Assembly: GCF_011578285.1 (NCBI RefSeq) | Contig: NZ_CP049916.1 | Location: forward strand, 372,001 to 436,000 | Reading direction: 5' to 3' | Length of the DNA stretch: 64,000 nucleotides | From: Acinetobacter lanii | Lineage (GTDB): Bacteria > Pseudomonadota > Gammaproteobacteria > Pseudomonadales > Moraxellaceae | Shown here: positions 54,868 to 62,686 of the stretch, piece by piece | Layout of the letters: each line of letters starts with the position of its first letter | Position numbering within the stretch: position 1 is the first letter of the stretch | The notes under the pieces: model-generated | The model's database searches: none | What the model was told of the DNA's origin: nothing | The model's input: only the letters and a program-made list of their open reading frames with translations | Program-made: the position numbers and the translations under genes

Positions 54868-55875
54868 ATGACGCGTACTGCAAACGAGTTTCTCACTCCG
54901 CAAGCGATCAAGGTCGAAGCGGCAAGCGGGACCTCGGCAAAAGTGATTCTAGAACCTTTAGAGCGTGGCTTTGGTCACACTCTAGGTAATGCTTTACGTC
55001 GCATTCTTCTTTCTTCTTTACCTGGCGCTGCTGTGGTTGAAGTTGAAATTGAAGGCGTCGAGCACGAGTACAGTACTTTAGAAGGCTTGCAGCAGGACAT
55101 CGTCGAGCTCTTGCTGAACCTTAAAGGATTGTCTATTAAGCTGTTCGATCAAAATGAAGCATATTTGACATTAGAGAAACAAGGTGCTGGCGATGTAACA
55201 GCCGCTGACCTTCGTTTACCTCATAATGTTGAAGTGATCAACCCTGAACATTTGATCGGCACTTTAAGTGCATCTGGCTCATTAAAAATGCGCTTGAAAG
55301 TTGTTCAAGGCCGTGGTTATGAAACATCTGACTCACGCTTCCCTGAAGGCGAAACTCGCCCAGTGGGTCGTTTACAGTTAGATGCTTCTTATAGCCCGAT
55401 CAAACGTGTGTCTTACACAGTGGAAAACGCTCGTGTAGAACAACGTACTGACTTGGACAAATTGATCATTGATCTTGAAACAAACGGTACTGTAGATCCA
55501 GAAGAAGCAATCCGCAAAGCGGCAACAATCTTGCAACAACAAATTGCAATTTTTGTTGATCTTCAGAAAGATCAAGCACCAGTTGCTCAAGAGCCTCGTG
55601 AAGAAGTTGATCCAATCTTGCTTCGTCCAGTAGATGATCTAGAGCTTACTGTTCGTTCTGCTAACTGTTTGAAAGCAGAAAATATTTACTACATTGGCGA
55701 TCTTGTTCAACGTACTGAAGTTGAGTTGCTTAAAACTCCTAACTTAGGTAAAAAATCGTTGACTGAGATTAAAGATGTTCTGGCATCGAAAGGCTTGCAA
55801 TTGGGCATGCGTTTAGAGAACTGGCCACCGGCTAGCCTCCGCATGGACGATCGCTTTGCTTATCGTAGTCGTTAA
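54868..55875 (+). CDS. rpoA: RNA polymerase alpha subunit
   Basis: 335 residues. The N-terminal assembly domain contains [21 protein letters not shown] linker around residues 235-250 leads to the C-terminal domain with [20 protein letters not shown] and the DNA/activator-contact surface ([15 protein letters not shown]). It is 17 nt after rpsD. Confidence 0.99.
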   Translation: MTRTANEFLTPQAIKVEAASGTSAKVILEPLERGFGHTLGNALRRILLSSLPGAAVVEVEIEGVEHEYSTLEGLQQDIVELLLNLKGLSIKLFDQNEAYLTLEKQGAGDVTAADLRLPHNVEVINPEHLIGTLSASGSLKMRLKVVQGRGYETSDSRFPEGETRPVGRLQLDASYSPIKRVSYTVENARVEQRTDLDKLIIDLETNGTVDPEEAIRKAATILQQQIAIFVDLQKDQAPVAQEPREEVDPILLRPVDDLELTVRSANCLKAENIYYIGDLVQRTEVELLKTPNLGKKSLTEIKDVLASKGLQLGMRLENWPPASLRMDDRFAYRSR

Positions 55876-55893
55876 TTAAGTAGGACTATCACC

Positions 55894-56259
55894 ATGCGTC
55901 ATCGTAATAGTGGTGTGAAATTAGGCCGTACAAGCAGTCATCGTAAAGCGATGTTCCAAAACATGGCTAATTCTTTGTTCGAACACGAGTTAATTAAAAC
56001 TACTGTTCCTAAAGCAAAAGAATTACGTCGTGTTGCTGAGCCTTTAATCACTTTAGCTAAAGTCGATTCTGTAGCAAACCGTCGTTTAGCGTTTGCTCGT
56101 ACTCGTTCAGCTGCAACTGTAGGTAAATTATTTACAGTTCTTGGCCCTCGTTACAAAGAACGTAACGGCGGCTATCTACGTGTTCTTAAAGCGGGCTTCC
56201 GTGCAGGTGATGCTGCACCGATGGCTTACGTTGAGCTAGTAGATCGCGAAGTTAAATAA
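55894..56259 (+). CDS. rplQ: 50S ribosomal protein bL17
   Basis: 121 residues. [20 protein letters not shown] at the start and [20 protein letters not shown] near the end are conserved. It is the last gene of the cluster, 18 nt after rpoA, with a strong terminator 26 nt beyond its stop. Confidence 0.98.
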   Translation: MRHRNSGVKLGRTSSHRKAMFQNMANSLFEHELIKTTVPKAKELRRVAEPLITLAKVDSVANRRLAFARTRSAATVGKLFTVLGPRYKERNGGYLRVLKAGFRAGDAAPMAYVELVDREVK

Positions 56260-56285
56260 TTTCGCTTGAATAGCGTCAGTTATTC

Positions 56286-56319
56286 AAAAAAAAGACCGGT
56301 GTTTCACCGGTCTTTTTTT
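56286..56319 (+). terminator. Terminator of the S10-spc-alpha cluster
   Basis: 15-bp stem with the GC core GACCGGTG (56294-56301) and CACCGGTC (56305-56312), TTT loop, flanking A7/T7. It is a very strong intrinsic terminator. Confidence 0.95.
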
Positions 56320-56387
56320 ATGTCTGTTGTTAGACAATTTGAGAAAATGACCCGAATTGATATAAAAAAAACCGCATTATTTTAAAA

Positions 56388-56407
56388 CTGACATTGTGTA
56401 TTGTCAG
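56388..56407 (+). promoter_or_regulatory. Candidate operator upstream of almA
   Basis: Inverted repeat CTGACA (56388-56393), 8 nt, TGTCAG (56402-56407), ending 45 nt before the almA start. The size and arm spacing fit a dimeric repressor or activator site. Which regulator binds is unknown, and no regulator gene is adjacent. Confidence 0.35.
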
Positions 56408-56452
56408 AATTGTGCTTTAATAAAAATGTACTGATAAAAGGTTATAAAAAAA

Positions 56453-57943
56453 ATGGAAAAGCAAGTTGATATTCTTATCGTAGGTGCAGGGATTTCAGGA
56501 CTCGGAATGGCCGCACATCTCTCAAAAAATAATCCAGGACGTAAATTCGACATTATTGAACGTCGTGAAAGTTTTGGCGGAACTTGGGATTTATTTAAAT
56601 ATCCAGGGATTCGTTCAGACTCAGATATGTCGACCTTTGGTTTTAATTTTAAACCATGGCAAAAAGCCAATGTACTTGCAGATGGCGCTTCGATTAAAGG
56701 CTATTTGGGTGAAGTGGTTGAAGAGTATAAGCTCATTGATAAAATTCATTTTCAACACCGTGTCCTTTCTGCGAATTACGATTCATCGATCCAAAAATGG
56801 GTTGTAGAAATCGAAAATGATCAAAAAAAGAAAGAAACATGGATTGCAAACTTCGTACTCGGTTGTACCGGTTATTATAACTATGACCAAGGTTTTCAAC
56901 CGGACTTCCCGAATCAAGATGCATTTAAAGGGCAAATTATTCACCCACAGCATTGGCCAGAAAATTTAGATTATGCTGGAAAAAAAGTGGTGATTATTGG
57001 TAGTGGTGCGACAGCGATCACGCTTGTGCCTGCAATGTCAAAAGGCGGGGCAGGACATGTCACCATGTTACAACGTTCACCGACCTATATTGCTTCTGTT
57101 CCATCTATAGATGTTGTTTATGACAAAATGCGTAAGTATTTGCCAGAAGATGTTGCATATAAATTAACCCGTGCACGTAATATTGGTGTGCAACGTGGGA
57201 TTTATGCCTTGGCACAAAAACAGCCGAAATTGGTGAAAAAGTTGCTGTTGAAATCGATTGAATTACAGTTGAAAGGTAAAGTGGATATGAAACACTTTAC
57301 ACCGAACTATAATCCATGGGATCAGCGCCTGTGTGTTGTACCTGATGGAGACTTATTTAAAATTTTGCGTTCAGGTAAAGCAAGTGTAGAAACTGATCAG
57401 ATTGAAAAATTAACAGAAACTGGTATTCAACTTAAATCGGGTAAGCATATTGAAGCCGATATTATCGTGTCTGCAACAGGTCTAGAAATTCAAATCTTAG
57501 GCGGAATTAAAGCCACCATTGATGGTAAGCCTATGGATACCTCGAAACACATGCTTTATAAGGGTGTGATGGTCAGTGATGTGCCTAATATGGCCATGAT
57601 CATTGGTTATATTAATGCTTCTTGGACTCTAAAAGTTGATGTTGCCGCTGACTATATCTGTCGTTTGTTGAAATATATGGACAGTAAAGGCTTGTCTGAA
57701 GTGATTCCGCAAGGGGATCAAACCCAATTGATGGATGACACCGTGATGGGCAGTTTAAGCTCTGGTTATATTGCACGTGCTGCACATGTTATGCCGAAAC
57801 AAGGTAAATCTGCCCCTTGGAAAGTCAGCAATAACTACTTAGCAGATCGTAAAGAACTCAAAAATGCATCTTTTGAAGATGGCGTACTTCAATTTAAAAA
57901 ACGTGTTGAACAAGATCATCGTAAACCCAAACTGGTCTCTTAA
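56453..57943 (+). CDS. almA: Flavin-containing monooxygenase, AlmA-like long-chain alkane hydroxylase
   Basis: 496 residues. The FAD Rossmann motif GAGISG is at 11-16, the NADPH motif GSGATA at 183-188, and a Baeyer-Villiger-type FxGxxxHxxxW fingerprint variant FKGQIIHPQHWP at 158-169. ERRESFGGTWDLFKYPGIRSDSDMS-type sequence around residues 36-60 agrees with what I recall of Acinetobacter AlmA, linked to oxidation of alkanes longer than C30. It has no membrane helix. It lies alone, next to a convergent acyl-CoA dehydrogenase, which would suit fatty acid use after alkane oxidation. Substrate is inferred from similarity. Confidence 0.85.
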   Translation: MEKQVDILIVGAGISGLGMAAHLSKNNPGRKFDIIERRESFGGTWDLFKYPGIRSDSDMSTFGFNFKPWQKANVLADGASIKGYLGEVVEEYKLIDKIHFQHRVLSANYDSSIQKWVVEIENDQKKKETWIANFVLGCTGYYNYDQGFQPDFPNQDAFKGQIIHPQHWPENLDYAGKKVVIIGSGATAITLVPAMSKGGAGHVTMLQRSPTYIASVPSIDVVYDKMRKYLPEDVAYKLTRARNIGVQRGIYALAQKQPKLVKKLLLKSIELQLKGKVDMKHFTPNYNPWDQRLCVVPDGDLFKILRSGKASVETDQIEKLTETGIQLKSGKHIEADIIVSATGLEIQILGGIKATIDGKPMDTSKHMLYKGVMVSDVPNMAMIIGYINASWTLKVDVAADYICRLLKYMDSKGLSEVIPQGDQTQLMDDTVMGSLSSGYIARAAHVMPKQGKSAPWKVSNNYLADRKELKNASFEDGVLQFKKRVEQDHRKPKLVS

Positions 57944-57961
57944 ATTAAGAGCTTAAATGAT

Positions 57962-57986
57962 AAAAAGGAGCTTTAAGCTCCTTTTT
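57962..57986. terminator. Bidirectional terminator between almA and acyl-CoA dehydrogenase
   Basis: 10-bp stem AAAAAGGAGC (57962-57971) with its complement (57977-57986), TTTAA loop. The A5/T5 ends serve both converging genes. Confidence 0.9.
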
Positions 57987-58005
57987 ATGTTCTTGGTTAA
58001 AACTT

Positions 58006-59178
58006 TTATAGAGATCGAGAAATTAATTCTTTCATGATTTCATTGGTACCGGCATAAATACGATTGGCACGGTTATCAATATAAGCACGGGCAATTGGGT
58101 ATTCCAACATGAAGCCGTAACCGCCATGCAACTGTAGGCACTCGTCGACCACTTTAGAGAACATTTCTGAAATTTTGTATTTGGCAGCCGCTGCAGCATC
58201 AACCCCTAAGCTTCCTTCGAGTTGTAATTCCATGCAACGATCGAGATAAGTACGACAGAAGTCAATTTCAGTACGAAGCTCTGCCAATTTAAAACGAGTA
58301 TTTTGGAAAGCACCAATAGGTTTACCAAAGGCTTTACGGTCTTTGGTGTATTGCACGGTATGTGCAAAAGCTGCCTCTGCACCAGCTTGGCAGATAATGG
58401 CAACCAACATGCGTTCCCAAGCGAGTTCTTTCATGAGCATGATAAAGCCCATGCCTTCCATGCCAATCAAGTTTTCTTTCGGTACACGGACGTTATCAAA
58501 GAACAATTCACAGGTGTCTTGTCCTTTCATGCCAATTTTATTCAGTGGTTTGCCTTTGGTGAAGCCGGCACGATCAGCTTCCACAATCAGTAAAGATAAA
58601 TTGGCAGAGCCTTTGTCACTGTTGCCGGTTTTACACACCACAATCGCCATGTCACACAAGTAACCATTGGTGATAAAGATTTTAGACCCATTAATCACAT
58701 AGTCATCGCCATCTAAAACCGCTGATGTACGTACTGCTTGTAAATCGGAACCTGTACCTGGTTCTGTCATGGCAATGGCAGTCACAACTTCACCTGATGC
58801 CATTTTAGGTAGCCATTTTTGTTTTTGTTCTTCATTGGCAAAGTTGTTGAGATAGTTCGCTACAATGTCTGAATGGAGTGAAAAACCAGTCGATGAATCC
58901 ATAGCATAGGCTTGTTCTTCAATCAAAATCATGCTGTAAAGGCGGTCTACGCCATAGCCGCCATATTCTTCAGGCATAGTGGTACAGAGTAACCCCATTT
59001 CACCTGCTTTATTCCATAAATCACGGTCAACATGCTGTTGTGATTCGTATTTTTCAATATTTGGCACCACTTCTTTTTCATAAAACTTACGCACCGTGTC
59101 GCGAAAAGCCTCATGTTCGGCATTAAATAATTTACGTGGCAGCATGTTATCAAGCGGTCGGATTGCACCAGATTGCAT
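58006..59178 (-). CDS. Acyl-CoA dehydrogenase (LCAD/IVD-like)
   Basis: 390 residues, standard length. AIAMTEPGTGSDLQAV is the FAD/substrate segment and QLHGGYGFMLEYPIARAYID a signature. The end reads RIYAGTNEIMKELISRSL, so the usual catalytic Glu (YEGT) is Ala. The base is probably the Glu in the helix-G segment AWERMLVA, as in long-chain and isovaleryl-CoA dehydrogenases. The substrate is therefore a long or branched acyl-CoA, by inference. It is convergent with almA. Confidence 0.88.
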   Translation of the reverse strand: MQSGAIRPLDNMLPRKLFNAEHEAFRDTVRKFYEKEVVPNIEKYESQQHVDRDLWNKAGEMGLLCTTMPEEYGGYGVDRLYSMILIEEQAYAMDSSTGFSLHSDIVANYLNNFANEEQKQKWLPKMASGEVVTAIAMTEPGTGSDLQAVRTSAVLDGDDYVINGSKIFITNGYLCDMAIVVCKTGNSDKGSANLSLLIVEADRAGFTKGKPLNKIGMKGQDTCELFFDNVRVPKENLIGMEGMGFIMLMKELAWERMLVAIICQAGAEAAFAHTVQYTKDRKAFGKPIGAFQNTRFKLAELRTEIDFCRTYLDRCMELQLEGSLGVDAAAAAKYKISEMFSKVVDECLQLHGGYGFMLEYPIARAYIDNRANRIYAGTNEIMKELISRSL

Positions 59179-59388
59179 TGTCGTTCTATCCCTATGTTTT
59201 ATTAGAATACACAGACGTTAAGGCAACAGCGCATTTGCTTCAATGTGTTGAATGCTCATTTGTTGCATCTAAATGATGTGTTTGGTCAGTCTTGGTCATA
59301 GTGACAGAGACAGGATTTCAAACACAAAAGCGGATGCATCGGTTACACTAAGGATCAACAAAATGTTGTGTAAATTTAGGGAAACCAT

Positions 59389-59649
59389 ATGTCTGATGAA
59401 ATCACGTTAGAAGAACGCAAAGTCATTTACCGTGCACGTCGTGGCTTAAAAGAAATTGATGTTTACTTTGATCCCTATGTCAAAAATTACTATTTAAAGG
59501 CAGATGCACATGAACGTGGCTTATTTGCTGAGTTGGTCGAACAAGAAGATCCAGATTTGTTGGATTGGTTTATGGAAGTGTCTGAGCCACCGCGCCCAGA
59601 ATTGCGTGCTTTAATTCAAAAATTAAAAAATTATGTTCATGGTGCATGA
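59389..59649 (+). CDS. sdhE: FAD assembly factor SdhE
   Basis: 86-residue protein that helps attach FAD covalently to succinate dehydrogenase. The RGxxE motif is RRGLKE (residues 18-23). The family helices (ERGLFAELVEQEDPDLLDWF) are clear. The sdh operon itself is not in this window. It overlaps the next gene by 17 nt, as sdhE and ygfX do in enteric bacteria. Confidence 0.92.
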   Translation: MSDEITLEERKVIYRARRGLKEIDVYFDPYVKNYYLKADAHERGLFAELVEQEDPDLLDWFMEVSEPPRPELRALIQKLKNYVHGA

Positions 59650-60025
59650 TCACTATGTGTTGAAACACAGTCGGCTATCGATTGTGTTTCAGTTGATCTT
59701 TTTGATGCTTATTTTAATGCTGCTATCTCAACTCATTCCCATCTACTTTTTGATCCCAGCAATGCTTGCGTTGATTGCTATTTGGATCATGTTTAGACGT
59801 CATAAGCGTGTTGAGTATTTACAGCAACTTGAACAAGAACTGTGGTCGATCCAATATGCCAATGACCCAAAAGTTTATCGTGTTAAAATCCGTCAAATTT
59901 TAAATCATGGGCTGTATGTGGTGCTGTATTTTGAGCAATCCAAACATCAATCATTGGTGATTTGGCGAGATCAAGTGGCACTTTTAGCGTGGAAAAGGCT
60001 ACTCATGAGAGCAAAACTACAGTAA
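59633..60025 (+). CDS. YgfX-like (CptA) inner-membrane protein
   Basis: 130 residues. Two adjacent hydrophobic helices (about residues 15-52) are followed by a soluble domain with the Leu/Trp-rich pattern LEQELWSIQYAN and SLVIWRDQVALLAWKRLL. Position and layout match YgfX/CptA, once described as the toxin of a toxin-antitoxin pair with SdhE. That role is disputed. The exact start (59633, 59639 or 59642) is uncertain. Confidence 0.7.
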   Translation: MFMVHDHYVLKHSRLSIVFQLIFLMLILMLLSQLIPIYFLIPAMLALIAIWIMFRRHKRVEYLQQLEQELWSIQYANDPKVYRVKIRQILNHGLYVVLYFEQSKHQSLVIWRDQVALLAWKRLLMRAKLQ

Positions 60026-60216
60026 TTGTCAAACAATAATAAAATCATATAAATTTAATAACATGAATAAAATCAAAAATATAAATTTAAATATATCCTC
60101 TATTCGGCCTTTTGTTTGACCAGATTGTATTCATTTAAGATTGTTAGACAATTTCTAATCAGTTTGCATTTTTCTCTTGTACATTAATAAGACCAACAGC
60201 AATGAGGGATTTCCAA

Positions 60217-60345
60217 ATGGGTGAAATTCATACGTGGTTGTTTCTAGTCGTTGCGATTTTTTTAGCGATATTTGTAGGGAGACTAGGAACTGTGCTGAGG
60301 GAACGAATAGAGCATCGAAAAAGCAAAATTAAAAAACTCGTTTGA
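60217..60345 (+). CDS. 42-aa single-helix membrane protein (small ORF)
   Basis: ATG at 60217 with a good GAGGGA ribosome binding site 7 nt upstream. The 42 residues consist of MGEIHTW, one hydrophobic helix (LFLVVAIFLAIFVGRLG) and a strongly basic tail (RERIEHRKSKIKKLV), and the frame is followed at once by a terminator. This arrangement makes it likely to be translated. I do not recognise a family. The basic cytoplasmic tail suggests a membrane-bound regulator or partner of a larger complex. Confidence 0.65.
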   Translation: MGEIHTWLFLVVAIFLAIFVGRLGTVLRERIEHRKSKIKKLV

Positions 60346-60360
60346 GTTTTCCATTTAACA

Positions 60361-60399
60361 AGTAGCATGTGCCGAACCGTCGCAATGCTACTTTTTTTT
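60361..60399 (+). terminator. Terminator of the 42-aa small ORF
   Basis: 8-bp stem AGTAGCAT (60361-60368) with ATGCTACT (60385-60392), extended by TGC/GCA after one bulge, then a T8 tail. It lies 15 nt past the small ORF stop. The region 60346-60559 otherwise holds only the likely promoter of the lipoprotein gene. Confidence 0.88.
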
Positions 60400-60559
60400 G
60401 CTTTAAATTCGGAGAAATTGAGATTTCGGTCAATTTTTTATGATTTGATCAGTGACAGACTCTAAACATCGAAAAGACAGTAATATGCTTTAAATCGGAT
60501 ATTTACTCTGATATTTTAGCGGAAAAGGAAGTCATACAATTATTATTAGAGGACAGGAC

Positions 60560-61666
60560 ATGTCTAAATTCCAAAAAATGGGCCAAATGGCATTGGTCGT
60601 AACTTGTGTCACAACGCTCTTATCGGGCTGTTCTTACGCCGTTAAATCGGGTGCCAATGTCGCACTCGGCTTCAGTGAAAAACATTTAGTCCCGCCTATT
60701 TTAGCCATGGGTGATGCCGACATGGCATGTAACCAAGGTACAGCATTGACGCCTGCGATCATGGCGACCAAAGATATGGGTGCTGATCCAACCCGGATGG
60801 CGGTATTGCTTTATTCAGCAGCAGGCATGTGTGCAGAAAATAAAGCCCTCGATGCAGAATTACGCTACTTACGCGCTTCTAAAGCCGGCAATGTTTCTGA
60901 AGCCCAAGATGCGCGTGTTGAACAAAAACGTTGGGCAGCTTTAGCTTCTGAACGTCAATATGCTGGTTATCAATTGTTTGCTGAGCGTTGGCAAGCCAAA
61001 TACAAATATACCTTGGGTGACTCTTGCCCAACCATGCGTAAAGATCTCGATCAAACGGTTTATCTGCTTGGCATGATGAGTGGCTTGCAAGCCATGACCA
61101 ATGACATTAACTCTGGTGGTCAGGTCAATGTACCCAAAGATATTGCGGCTATTGTAGAGCGGGGCATGACGTGTCTAGACAATGCAAAATTTTGGGGTGC
61201 ACCGAATGCGACCCGTGCCGTGATTTGGACTTTATTACCGGGTGCAGATGAAGGCAAACCTGATCCGTATAAAACCTTAAAAGAATCTATGGCAATTGGT
61301 GAGCAAAAAGGCGTACGTCTGTCACATGCTTTATATGCGGTTGCTGCACAAGCCAGTGGTGATGATGCCAAAATTCGTGATGCCTTACGTTCTTATGCAG
61401 AGTCACGGGCTGAAGATAAGCCAGTCAATGCTGAGTTCCGTTTACTCGACAGTATGGCAGGGCAAATGATTCAAGGGATTGCAGATCGTTATTGGACTGA
61501 AAATACCGGTGTGCGTGCAAGCGATGATGGCTATAGCCAATTCTGGGATGATAAAGGCACTACAGGCGATGATTCATTGTTTGAAGACCTACCTGCGGGT
61601 GATGCGCCTGCAGAGGGTGATGCTGAGCCAGTAGCAGAACCTGCCGCAGAACCCGTCAAAGAATAA
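60560..61666 (+). CDS. Outer-membrane-type lipoprotein, TRAP T-component-like
   Basis: 368 residues with a lipoprotein signal peptide: basic start, hydrophobic core, lipobox LLSGC with Cys24. The mature part is all-helical, with TPR-like alternation (ALTPAIMATKDMGADPTRMA; LYSAAGMCAENKALDAELRY). It resembles the TatT component of some TRAP systems, and the gene 1 kb downstream is a TRAP large permease. The tail is acidic and Pro/Ala-rich (PAEGDAEPVAEPAAEPVKE). The residue at +2 is Ser, consistent with outer-membrane sorting. The identification of the family is tentative. Confidence 0.6.
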   Translation: MSKFQKMGQMALVVTCVTTLLSGCSYAVKSGANVALGFSEKHLVPPILAMGDADMACNQGTALTPAIMATKDMGADPTRMAVLLYSAAGMCAENKALDAELRYLRASKAGNVSEAQDARVEQKRWAALASERQYAGYQLFAERWQAKYKYTLGDSCPTMRKDLDQTVYLLGMMSGLQAMTNDINSGGQVNVPKDIAAIVERGMTCLDNAKFWGAPNATRAVIWTLLPGADEGKPDPYKTLKESMAIGEQKGVRLSHALYAVAAQASGDDAKIRDALRSYAESRAEDKPVNAEFRLLDSMAGQMIQGIADRYWTENTGVRASDDGYSQFWDDKGTTGDDSLFEDLPAGDAPAEGDAEPVAEPAAEPVKE

Positions 61667-61692
61667 TGCTTTATATAAAGAAAAACATTGAG

Positions 61693-61720
61693 AAAGAGCG
61701 TGAATGCTCTTTTTCTTTTT
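61693..61720 (+). terminator. Terminator of the lipoprotein gene
   Basis: 7-bp stem AAAGAGC (61693-61699) with its complement (61706-61712), GTGAAT loop, and a tail of TTCTTTTTT. Confidence 0.82.
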
Positions 61721-61751
61721 TGGATCTTTTTTAAAGACAGGTAGATACGAC

Positions 61752-62354
61752 ATGCTCGACTCAAAGAAAACATGGTCTGATCAATCACTGCGTTTGAAAA
61801 TCCTGTTCATTGCAATTTGTTTCAGTGTGTCTGCAAGTCTACAAGTGTTTCAGGAATGGTTTATCTATTGGCGACTGCATTTTTACAGTGAACTTTGGCG
61901 AGCTTGGACAGCCCATTGGGTGCATGTCGGTTGGATTCATTTTGCGCTCAATTTATTTGCTTTTGCCTGTCTGCCGTTTATTTTTCCGCATTTAAAAATG
62001 CGCTATTTAGCGATACTTTTACTGATTTTACCGCCCTGCATAAGTTTGAGTTTTTATTACTTTTATCCACATGTCGAAGCTTATGCTGGCTTATCGGGGG
62101 TATTGCATGGCTTATATGTGGCAGTGGCAATTTATCATTTGAAATTTCCTAAAGAGCGAAAGTTTGCAGCACTGGTGTTGGCTTTAACGTTTAGCAAAAT
62201 TGCATGGGAACATTTCTTTGGTTCTTTAGATACTGCTGATTTGATTGGCAGCCCGGTTTTGGTGGAGGCGCATTGGTTGGGTGTGGTATGGGCAAGCCTA
62301 ATCTCATTAATTTATTTTGCATTTCAAAAACGCTTTTTTAGAGCAGATCGGTAA
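61752..62354 (+). CDS. rrtA: Rhombosortase (rhomboid-type GlyGly-CTERM processing protease)
   Basis: 200-residue inner-membrane protease with about six hydrophobic helices. The rhomboid Ser motif is GLSGVLHG and the catalytic His is in VEAHWLGVVWA. AHWVHVGWIHFALNLFAF contains the conserved N-terminal-half His/Asn residues. The frame is open back to 61704, inside the preceding terminator. I use the ATG at 61752 (MLDSKKTWS). Rhombosortases cleave proteins with GlyGly-CTERM tails. None of the proteins in this window ends with such a tail, so the substrate lies elsewhere. Confidence 0.85.
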   Translation: MLDSKKTWSDQSLRLKILFIAICFSVSASLQVFQEWFIYWRLHFYSELWRAWTAHWVHVGWIHFALNLFAFACLPFIFPHLKMRYLAILLLILPPCISLSFYYFYPHVEAYAGLSGVLHGLYVAVAIYHLKFPKERKFAALVLALTFSKIAWEHFFGSLDTADLIGSPVLVEAHWLGVVWASLISLIYFAFQKRFFRADR

Positions 62355-62686
62355 TCCGCCCTAAAATCACATCGCTAAAAACAACAGAATTTTCTCATTA
62401 AACTGCGTGAGTGATTGAAATAAAAATGATATTTTAGTGTGATCAATCTGTAATCATTTTAATAAGTATTTCTTTTAATCTGAAAATTATGAAAATCTAT
62501 TTAAGTGCAGTAATTGACATAAATTCTTTTGAAATGTGAATTTCAGTCATTTTAAAAGCGTAAAAAATCGGTCACATTCAAAGACAGTGAAAAAGAGATG
62601 GTCACAAGATAAAGGATTTTATCTGACCCACAATAAAGATACGCCGTACAGGTGATGTGCAGCCTAAGTATAAAAATGGAATAACA
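62355..62686 (+). other. Intergenic region before the TRAP permease gene
   Basis: 332 nt, AT-rich, without a gene. A perfect -35 hexamer TTGACA (62514-62519) has a poor -10 (TGAATT) at 17 nt, so the promoter call is weak. GGTCAC occurs twice 35 nt apart (near 62572 and 62600), which may be chance or a regulator site. Confidence 0.35.

Noticed and set aside
59389..60025. sdhE-ygfX as a toxin-antitoxin system
   Set aside because: SdhE is clearly the FAD assembly factor. The toxin role of its neighbour is disputed and cannot be read from sequence.
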